Origin: Candidatus Roizmanbacteria bacterium
Lineage (GTDB): Bacteria > Patescibacteriota > Microgenomatia > UBA1406 > GWC2-37-13
DNA length: 5,078 nucleotides
NCBI GenBank assembly: GCA_026395455.1
Contig: JAPLYR010000150.1
Coordinates: 1-5,078 of the forward strand
Direction of reading: 5' to 3'
Part shown: positions 1 through 5,078 of the stretch, one piece after another
Numbering within the stretch: the stretch's first letter is position 1
Layout: every line of letters starts with the position of its first letter
The notes under the pieces: model-generated
The model's input: only the letters and a program-made list of their open reading frames with translations
The model's database searches: none
Told to the model about the DNA's origin: nothing
Made by a program: the position numbers and the translations under genes

Positions 1-752
1 AGTCCATTTTCGAGAGATTTGCCACGCACTAACTCTGTTACTTCAGTGTCACCAAAATTGAGACATGCAATTTTAAGTTTTTCGCAAGTAGCTTCACCGA
101 GCACAACACCATGCTTTAAATGAATGTAATTAGCAATCACTTTGTCCATATAATCTCCAGCCTGTTTAAGCGACTTGTATGAAACAATACCTCCACCACT
201 GATAACACTGATTTCTGTGATGCCCGCACCCATATCGACAACTAAATGAGGTTTATGAAAAAAAACATTAAATCCCGCTCCAGCTGCAGTTGCAAGTGGC
301 TTCTTAATCATAGAAACAGATGAACACCCAGACTTAAGAAGCGCTTCTTCAACAGCTTTTTGCTCAATCTCAGTTGCAATTGTAGGAACAGCGGTTATGG
401 CATGAATAGGTGGCTTTATAAGCATAGACCTTGTATAGGGCGCCACAGACTTATCAATATAATAGCGAAGAAGCGCTACCTCAGTATCAAAGTCTGAAAC
501 AATTCCGTTCACCATTGGCTTAATAATCTGAAGAAACTCTGGTGTTTTTCCTAAAATTTGTTTTGCTTCTGATCCAAAAAATAAATATTCCTTTGTTGGT
601 TGAGTACGAAGCGCTGCGCAGGTTGGCTCTCTCAGAACTACACCCTTTCCTTTAAGACCAATCTTTGTTGTATGAGTGCCCAGGTCAAATGCGACTGGCA
701 ATTGGGTAAATGGCGATATACTCTTTACAAGATTTTGTATAAAATAGAACAT
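1..752 (-). CDS. mreB: MreB-like actin homologue, 5' part (C-terminus beyond window edge)
   Basis: This is an actin-fold protein of the MreB/Mrl family. Such proteins form membrane-bound filaments on the inner face of the cytoplasmic membrane and guide cell-wall synthesis. The first 250 residues are present; MreB is usually about 330-350 long. Family landmarks in order are phosphate-1 loop DLGTHTTK (23-30), KGKGVVLREPT (34-44), EAKQILGKTP (62-71), IKPMVNGIVSDFD (77-89), VPTIATEIEQKAV (122-134), KKPLATAAGAG (150-160), phosphate-2 loop VVDMGAGITE (171-180) and AGDYMDKVIANYI (198-210). The ATG at 752-750 is chosen because it gives a short N-terminal segment, MFYFIQNLVKSI, that resembles the membrane-binding amphipathic helix of other MreBs. 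No good Shine-Dalgarno precedes it. The reading is oddly diverged: the usual EEP is KKP, and DIGGGTTE is DMGAGITE, so both hydrolysis residues are replaced. It may be a specialised paralogue rather than the main MreB. Family assignment is secure; filament function is inferred. Confidence 0.9.
   Translation of the reverse strand, partial: MFYFIQNLVKSISPFTQLPVAFDLGTHTTKIGLKGKGVVLREPTCAALRTQPTKEYLFFGSEAKQILGKTPEFLQIIKPMVNGIVSDFDTEVALLRYYIDKSVAPYTRSMLIKPPIHAITAVPTIATEIEQKAVEEALLKSGCSSVSMIKKPLATAAGAGFNVFFHKPHLVVDMGAGITEISVISGGGIVSYKSLKQAGDYMDKVIANYIHLKHGVVLGEATCEKLKIACLNFGDTEVTELVRGKSLENG
738..743 (+). promoter_or_regulatory. Candidate -10 box for the Wzy_C ligase gene (leaderless)
   Basis: TATAAA lies nine bases upstream of the ligase ATG at 753. 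Transcription from it would begin at about 750-753, so the mRNA would be nearly leaderless, which would agree with the lack of a Shine-Dalgarno. No -35 element is recognisable at normal spacing. Chance occurrence is quite possible. Confidence 0.22.
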
Positions 753-755
753 ATG
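750..755. other. CATATG palindrome holding two back-to-back start codons
   Basis: The minus-strand start of the mreB-like gene (750-752) and the plus-strand start of the ligase gene (753-755) together form CATATG with no base between them. Both 5' leaders and promoters must therefore lie inside the opposing coding sequence, unless one of the genes is read from a distant promoter or starts elsewhere. Confidence 0.6.
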
Positions 756-2906
756 AAATTACATCACTACACAAACACCATTAAATACCTTTATTATATC
801 CTTTTTTTTGTATTGCCGTTCGTGGTTTTACCAGTCAATTCAGAACTGTTTGAATTCAACAAAATTCTCTTCATTTATCTCATCGCCACACTTATATGTG
901 GAGTATGGTTGTTGAGATCATTTCAGGAAAAACGGTTTGCAATCCGAAGAACGCCCCTTGATATACCCATAGGTATCTTCTTGGTGAGTCAGATTATAAG
1001 CGCACTTCTTTCCATCGATCAACACACTTCATTTTTTGGCTATTATGGTAGATTCAACGGAGGATTATTAAGTATTCTCACTTATATATTCCTCTATTAT
1101 GGTTTTGTTTCTAACATAGAAAAAAATAAAAATAAAGTAATCAAAGCAATTTTTGGTATCTCTGCAATATCCTCACTCCTTGTGGTACTTTGGGGGCTTC
1201 CAGGAACTTTTAATCATGATCTATCATGTCTTTTGTTTACTAGTAAATTTGATAATACGTGTTGGACTGCGCAATTTAGACCTGCAGAACGAATGTTTTC
1301 TACATTAGGTCAACCTAATTGGCTTGGAGCATACTTGTCTATCACTTTTTTCATTGGGATATTTTTGTCATTTACTTCACAATCTAAAAAGTGGAGGTTG
1401 ATTGGCATCATTGGTGTTTTGTCTTCCTATGTAGGAATTCTCTTAAGTAGATCGCGTTCCTCCATGGGGTCACTTGTTCCTGGAACTATTCTATTATCAC
1501 TCTATCTCTTAATCCTATTTCTTAACAATAAACATTGGTTTTCTTCATTCAAAAAAAAACTACTCCTTATTTTCCTTGGTGGACTTATCGTTATTACCTT
1601 TATAACTAAAACAGGTATTCCGCAGGTCGACTCTCTATTAACCTTCTCATTCCTAAAGAAACAGGCACCCGCCCCAATCGCAGTTACTGCTCCTGTTGAA
1701 GTAACTAAATCACTTGAAGTCGTAGGTGGGATAACTGAATCTCTCGATATACGAAAAATTGTGTGGAAAGGTGCTTGGGAACTTGGAATGCAGTATCCCT
1801 TATTTGGGACAGGCGTTGAAACATTTGGGTATGCATACTATTCTGTGAGACCGGTTGCTCATAATTTAACTTCAGAGTGGGATTATCTTTATAATAAAGC
1901 TCATAATGAATATCTCAATCTACTTGCAACAACAGGATGGTTTGGATTAGGGTCATATGTCCTGCTCATGATGTGGATGGGAGGACTCATCATACTGCGG
2001 ATTATTAAATATAAGTCAGACACAACCTCAGTTCTTTTTTATCTCGCACTAATTGGAATATATATATCAATTTGCATAACAAATTTTTTTGGGTTTTCTA
2101 TTACTGTTATAAACACCTATTGGTATTTAACTCTTGGTTTTCTTGTTCTTTATGGAGAGCCAGATTCAATACCTAATACAAATCATAATAGAGTATCTCT
2201 TGCACAAACAGGCATCGCAATCTTAGTTGTACTCTGGCTTCTCAATTCAATAGGCACCTATTGGGTTGCTGACTTTAAATATGCACAGTCAGATGCTGCA
2301 CTCAAAAGCAACAATACGGAAGCATCTGTTCGATTGTTGCAAGAAGCATTAGCACTTCGGGACGAACATGTGTATGAAGATAAATTATCATATGCACTAG
2401 CTCAATATGCGTATCTTGCCTCATATCAAAAACAAAAAGATAAAGCAATAGAGATGATTGACATTGCAGAAAAATTGAATTTAAAATCAATCAAATCATC
2501 TCCTCAGAATGTTTTGTACTGGAAAACGAGAGTCAAGAATCAGTTTATCTTTTATCAAATGAGCTTAGATAAAAAATATTTATTTACTGGACTTGCAGCG
2601 TTAGATGAAGCAACTAAACTTGCATCAACAGATCCAAAGATTCCCTATTTTTCCGCAACTTACTACTCACTTTTGTATGATGATGAAAAAGATATAAAAC
2701 AAAAAAAGTTATTTAAAGATAAATCTATGGAGTCAATCGAAAAGGCAATTGCATTAAAACCAGACTATGGGGATGCATTTTATCTCAAGGTGCAACTTCT
2801 AAAAAAGTATGGCAATAAAGTCGAAGGAAAAAAATTACTAGAGTGGTATATCCCACGATTTGCACCAACGAATGAGGAGATAAAAAAAGAACTTTCAAGC
2901 TTCTAA
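753..2906 (+). CDS. O-antigen ligase/polymerase-like (Wzy_C) membrane protein with C-terminal TPR domain
   Basis: This is a 717-residue polytopic protein of the Wzy_C superfamily (WaaL ligases, Wzy polymerases, PglL/TfpO oligosaccharyltransferases). These enzymes transfer or polymerise undecaprenyl-linked glycans on the outer face of the cytoplasmic membrane. About 13 hydrophobic segments span residues 10-502. Landmarks are FFGYYGRFNGG (94-104), STLGQPNWLGAYL (183-195), SRSRSS (232-237, Arg233 and Arg235), FGTGVETFG (351-359) and AHNEYLNLLATTGWFG (383-398, His384). The Arg and His are the type of residues implicated in catalysis in this superfamily. Residues about 509-717 are helical with TPR-like repeats, for example SIEKAIALKPDYGDAFYLK (661-679), and by topology should lie outside the membrane. 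Reading upstream to a TTG at 600 is possible, but that stretch is antisense to mreB and not membrane-like, so the ATG at 753 is preferred. No Shine-Dalgarno is visible. The acceptor (lipid, protein or polymer) cannot be told from sequence. Confidence 0.85.
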   Translation: MKLHHYTNTIKYLYYILFFVLPFVVLPVNSELFEFNKILFIYLIATLICGVWLLRSFQEKRFAIRRTPLDIPIGIFLVSQIISALLSIDQHTSFFGYYGRFNGGLLSILTYIFLYYGFVSNIEKNKNKVIKAIFGISAISSLLVVLWGLPGTFNHDLSCLLFTSKFDNTCWTAQFRPAERMFSTLGQPNWLGAYLSITFFIGIFLSFTSQSKKWRLIGIIGVLSSYVGILLSRSRSSMGSLVPGTILLSLYLLILFLNNKHWFSSFKKKLLLIFLGGLIVITFITKTGIPQVDSLLTFSFLKKQAPAPIAVTAPVEVTKSLEVVGGITESLDIRKIVWKGAWELGMQYPLFGTGVETFGYAYYSVRPVAHNLTSEWDYLYNKAHNEYLNLLATTGWFGLGSYVLLMMWMGGLIILRIIKYKSDTTSVLFYLALIGIYISICITNFFGFSITVINTYWYLTLGFLVLYGEPDSIPNTNHNRVSLAQTGIAILVVLWLLNSIGTYWVADFKYAQSDAALKSNNTEASVRLLQEALALRDEHVYEDKLSYALAQYAYLASYQKQKDKAIEMIDIAEKLNLKSIKSSPQNVLYWKTRVKNQFIFYQMSLDKKYLFTGLAALDEATKLASTDPKIPYFSATYYSLLYDDEKDIKQKKLFKDKSMESIEKAIALKPDYGDAFYLKVQLLKKYGNKVEGKKLLEWYIPRFAPTNEEIKKELSSF
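793..798 (-). promoter_or_regulatory. Candidate -10 box for the mreB-like gene
   Basis: The minus strand reads TATAAT here, a perfect match to the sigma-70 -10 consensus, inside the 5' end of the divergent ligase gene. It would give a leader of roughly 34 nt before the ATG at 752. No convincing -35 element lies 16-18 bp upstream, and such hexamers are common by chance in AT-rich DNA, so this is only a candidate. Confidence 0.25.
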
Positions 2907-2914
2907 GATTAAAC

Positions 2915-3439
2915 TCAAGGGACAGGTGTTAATTGTGGAGCATTAGAGCTGCTTATATAATATTTGCAGATCGCAGTATTTGCTACATTACACTTTGCAC
3001 CAGTCGTAAATCCCTTTATATTTACTCCATTGTTACGATCAAGATCATTTTCTAAGTAGGTATAGAGGTAATAATATGAAGATGGTCCTCCTCCAGATGG
3101 AGTAGGTTCTGGTGAATATTTATACACATAGTTTGTACTTGGATCACTGGCGACTTTAACTATATATACTGTTTCGCTTGGATCACAGGTTACAGTGTCG
3201 CATAGTTTCTTATTTGCATTAGTGACAAAATCAAATGTCGGATAACTACGATTGTTCTCGTAATATAATTCTAAGGCTTTTTGAAATTGCGCAAGATCAT
3301 TTTTTCGACTTGCGTCTCTTCCTCTTTTCATTGTTGTATTAAAATTTCCGATAAGTAAAACTGAGAGAATTGAAAGTATAACCATAGCCAGCATAAGCTC
3401 AATCAATGTAAAAGAATGTTGAACTGTATTTTTTTTCAT
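2915..3439 (-). CDS. Type IV pilin-like / GspG-like pseudopilin
   Basis: This 174-residue protein has a class III signal sequence. A short basic leader MKKNTVQHS is followed by the mature N-terminus FTLIELMLAMVILSILSVLL, with the required Glu at mature position 5, and then one hydrophobic helix (about 10-30). Prepilin peptidase (PilD) would cleave between Ser9 and Phe10; the residue before the cut is usually Gly, so Ser is unusual. RGRDASRKNDLAQFQKALELYY (39-60) and SYPT (65-68) match the GspG-type helix-to-loop region common in Patescibacteria pilins. Four cysteines (80, 85, 150, 158) could form two disulfides. A Pro/Gly/Ser loop (109-121) and a Ser/Pro-rich tail (163-174) stand out. The ATG lies 4 nt after the stop of the upstream transferase gene, so the two are probably cotranscribed and perhaps translationally coupled. 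Whether it is a major pilin, minor pilin or secretion pseudopilin is not decided by sequence alone. Confidence 0.88.
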   Translation of the reverse strand: MKKNTVQHSFTLIELMLAMVILSILSVLLIGNFNTTMKRGRDASRKNDLAQFQKALELYYENNRSYPTFDFVTNANKKLCDTVTCDPSETVYIVKVASDPSTNYVYKYSPEPTPSGGGPSSYYYLYTYLENDLDRNNGVNIKGFTTGAKCNVANTAICKYYISSSNAPQLTPVP

Positions 3440-3446
3440 ACCTTTA
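3440..3446 (-). promoter_or_regulatory. Stop-to-start junction coupling transferase and pilin genes
   Basis: On the minus strand the transferase stop TAA is followed by AGGT and then the pilin ATG (TAAAGGTATG). The AAAGG resembles a Shine-Dalgarno core but sits only about one base from the ATG, closer than the usual spacing. The geometry favours re-initiation by the ribosome ending the transferase gene, or at least a shared transcript. Coupling is an inference from spacing. Confidence 0.5.
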
Positions 3447-4694
3447 GTATATCTTTTTTAAAGATATAAAATCAAATAAAAGAAAAAGGAGAACGAGATA
3501 GTAGCTATTAAAAAATGCGTGATAGGAAAAAAAATAGCCAAAGAAAAGAATAAGAACGATCTTTCTATTTAAAGTAAGTTTAGTATCTATCATGAGTAAG
3601 ATTGTAATAAGGAGTGCCACAACTGCACAAACCATAAAGACAGACTGCATCTGCTCAAGAGGTATATTAAAGAGTTGATAGACAATGTTTGGAATAGTAA
3701 CTGACATTTGAAATGGTGCCCCCTTCATAATAATTCCAGTAGGTTGATTCACAGTAACTACATTCTTGAAAAAGGAACTGGGATTCCATAGGAAAAATAT
3801 CAATATTGTGAGAAACGGAAGAAGGAACATGACCAACATCACTCTTTTTTGAAAAAGTTTTTTTATAAACAATGGAAACAGAATAATCATATTCTGTTTA
3901 AATAGAAAAAAACATGATAGAACCAATGAAAACAATTTATACTTTTTTCTTTCCTGGAAGTACAGTGCGAGCACAAAAAGAAAAAAGATTACAGTATCCA
4001 AATAGGCATGCTCTATCATGTAGAAAGAGCGGGGAGCAAATAAAAAAAGAGAAGAGTATAAGCTTTTCTGTTCTGTATTTTTTTTCTGCAATTTATTTAA
4101 TAGTAAATACGTTGTAATCATTGTTATAACCAATCCAAATCGAGGATCATTAAACAGTGCTACAAACGGAAGAAAATACACAATACTAAGCGGGAGATAA
4201 TTAAAATAATCTGGCTCCATATTCTTATACACTCGAGAATACGTACTATCATAGGGATTTAAACCTTGCATAAGCTTTTGAGGGGCTTCCTTTAAAATAA
4301 CAAAAGAATCTACAGTTGGTCTTGGAGAGCCAAATATAGTAAGTAGTGACAGGAATACAAAAAATATGATAAATATATGTGAAGATATTTCTTTTTTCCA
4401 AAACAACTTCAAAAAAACGTAAATACAAAATACAAAAAATGATAGTTGTCCTATCAATTTAGTAAGGGAATCCTGATATAAACCCCCATAGAAAAAAGCG
4501 CTAATAAGAAGTATAAATAAGATTCCCCATTGGTGAGAGCGTGAATCCTCTTTAATAATGGGAGTGTTTCTTAGTATAATCCAAGCAACTATGCCAAAGA
4601 CAAGTAAGAAAAAGAAAGAGCTTAGATTAAAAAAGCCAAGATTTGGAACAATGCCAAAGATAAGTATAAGTGCGAGAAATAAGTGGATGTTCAT
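3444..4694 (-). CDS. GT87/DUF2029-like GT-C membrane glycosyltransferase
   Basis: This is a 416-residue integral membrane protein with about ten or more hydrophobic segments and short basic cytoplasmic loops. It resembles GT-C transferases of the GT87/DUF2029 group, which use polyprenyl-phosphate sugars (mannose in characterised actinobacterial members) to glycosylate lipid-linked acceptors on the outer membrane face. Supporting motifs are PTVDSFVILKEAPQKLMQG followed by LNPYDSTY (126-152), with the acidic residue before the loop and the xNPY signature; YFNYLPLSIVYFLPF (163-177); HAYLDTVIFFLFVLAL (229-244), which resembles the GT-C GQxD helix; and FFLFKQNMIILFP (262-274). The ATG at 4694 gives MNIHLFLALILIFG directly at the first membrane helix. 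An upstream in-frame ATG at 4721 adds nine residues and deepens the overlap with the divergent gene. The stop is 4 nt before the pilin ATG. Donor sugar and acceptor are unknown; family placement is from motif memory, not a search. Confidence 0.7.
   Translation of the reverse strand: MNIHLFLALILIFGIVPNLGFFNLSSFFFLLVFGIVAWIILRNTPIIKEDSRSHQWGILFILLISAFFYGGLYQDSLTKLIGQLSFFVFCIYVFLKLFWKKEISSHIFIIFFVFLSLLTIFGSPRPTVDSFVILKEAPQKLMQGLNPYDSTYSRVYKNMEPDYFNYLPLSIVYFLPFVALFNDPRFGLVITMITTYLLLNKLQKKNTEQKSLYSSLFLFAPRSFYMIEHAYLDTVIFFLFVLALYFQERKKYKLFSLVLSCFFLFKQNMIILFPLFIKKLFQKRVMLVMFLLPFLTILIFFLWNPSSFFKNVVTVNQPTGIIMKGAPFQMSVTIPNIVYQLFNIPLEQMQSVFMVCAVVALLITILLMIDTKLTLNRKIVLILFFGYFFSYHAFFNSYYLVLLFLLFDFISLKKIY
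4643..4670 (+). promoter_or_regulatory. Candidate sigma-70-like promoter for the YfhO-like gene
   Basis: TTGGAA (4643-4648) and TATAAG (4665-4670) are separated by 16 bp and match the -35 and -10 consensus at four and five of six positions. Transcription would begin about ten bases before the ATG at 4687, which would exclude the alternative ATG at 4651. The promoter lies within the 5' coding region of the divergent transferase gene. Confidence 0.28.
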
Positions 4695-5078
4695 TGCTTT
4701 GTTTATTGTAGCATATGGCATTTTTTTTATAGTATTGAAGGATAAGCTTCCCTTTACTCCAGACTTTGGGAGTAGTGACGCGTTTCATTCAAACGTTTCA
4801 TTTAAGTACTATTTATGGCAGTCAATTCGCTCTGGAGTTCTCCCTTTTTGGACAGATAAACTCTCAGGTGGATTTCCAATAATTGCTGAAACTCAAATTG
4901 GGGCTTTTTTCCTCCCACACTTTATTATCTTTCCCCTTTTCTCAACATTTTCACATGCATACATGTTTTTATTTGCTTTTCACCTCTTATTACTGTCAGT
5001 GGGAATGTTCTTATTATTGCTTCTACTGCAAATTCCTTCTCTTTTATCCTTCCTTCTCGCACTTACCCTTACGTGGTG
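4687..5078 (+). CDS. YfhO-like polytopic membrane protein, N-terminal part (runs off window)
   Basis: This reading frame stays open to the right edge, giving 130 residues from the ATG at 4687. A first membrane helix, MFIALFIVAYGIFFIVL, is followed by an extracytoplasmic loop with PDFGSSDAF (25-33), SIRSGVLPFWTDKLSGGFPI (46-65) and AETQIGAFFLPH (67-78), then more hydrophobic helices from about 79 onward. The order 'acidic residues, then xGxLPxWxxxxxGGFPxxAxxQxGxFFxP' is characteristic of YfhO-type (GT-C-like) membrane proteins. Bacillus YfhO is linked to lipoteichoic acid glycosylation. Full-length members usually exceed 600 residues, so most of the gene is missing here. The start is uncertain: an in-frame ATG at 4651 would add MPKISISARNKW, a plausible cytoplasmic leader. 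Either start overlaps the 5' end of the divergent transferase gene, by 8 or 44 bp. Neither has an obvious Shine-Dalgarno. Confidence 0.72.
   Translation, partial: MFIALFIVAYGIFFIVLKDKLPFTPDFGSSDAFHSNVSFKYYLWQSIRSGVLPFWTDKLSGGFPIIAETQIGAFFLPHFIIFPLFSTFSHAYMFLFAFHLLLLSVGMFLLLLLLQIPSLLSFLLALTLTW

Noticed and set aside
600..752. N-terminal extension of the ligase from a TTG at 600
   Set aside because: It is fully antisense to the conserved start of the mreB-like gene, the peptide looks random (Cys/Trp/Lys-rich, no membrane helix), and the ATG at 753 leads straight into the first helix.
2302..2490. Minus-strand open frame of 62 codons
   Set aside because: It lies antisense within the TPR-encoding part of the ligase gene. 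The peptide matches no family I know and there is no sign of its own expression signals.
2882..2904. Possible terminator for the pilin operon on the minus strand (weak AGAA/TTCT hairpin then a T run)
   Set aside because: The stem is about six mostly A-T pairs with a bulge, inside the end of the ligase gene, and the T run is the complement of a Lys-rich coding stretch. It is too weak to annotate as a terminator.
2907..2914. Intergenic space between the convergent ligase and pilin genes
   Set aside because: Only 8 bp, with no room for a hairpin or other element of its own.
3914..4117. Plus-strand open frame of 67 codons
   Set aside because: It is antisense to the GT-C transferase, whose motifs on the other strand are convincing. 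The peptide has no recognisable features.

Overview
The window is AT-rich (GC roughly in the mid-30s percent by eye) and almost entirely coding. It carries five genes, three complete and two cut by the window edges. The standard bacterial code fits: TGA ends the pilin gene, and TAA ends the ligase and GT-C genes. Three traits point to an uncultivated Candidate Phyla Radiation (Patescibacteria, perhaps Microgenomates-like) genome: a GspG-like type IV pilin with the RDASRKNDL/ALELYYENN pattern, a Wzy_C ligase fused to TPRs, and a YfhO-like membrane protein. This assignment is inferred from family resemblance and was not tested by a search.

Layout, left to right: (1) minus strand, edge to 752, the N-terminal 250 residues of an MreB-like actin homologue; (2) plus strand, 753-2906, a 717-residue O-antigen ligase/polymerase-like (Wzy_C) membrane protein with a C-terminal TPR domain; (3) minus strand, 2915-3439, a type IV pilin-like protein; (4) minus strand, 3444-4694, a GT87/DUF2029-like GT-C membrane glycosyltransferase, which lies just upstream of the pilin in the same operon with a 4-nt gap; (5) plus strand, 4687 to edge, the N-terminus of a YfhO-like polytopic membrane protein. 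There is no non-coding stretch longer than 8 bp. Both divergent pairs have start codons that touch or overlap, so every promoter must lie inside the opposing gene. No tRNA, rRNA, CRISPR, insertion sequence or clear riboswitch was seen.

The shared theme is the cell envelope: shape cytoskeleton, polyprenyl-sugar transferases, a glycan ligase and a pilin. The most notable observations are two. The MreB-like protein has Lys and Ile where canonical MreB has its ATP-hydrolysis Glu and Thr. The grouping of a GT-C transferase, a pilin and a Wzy_C ligase could be a pilin or surface-protein glycosylation locus, but this is a hypothesis. No evidently new class of system is visible beyond these.
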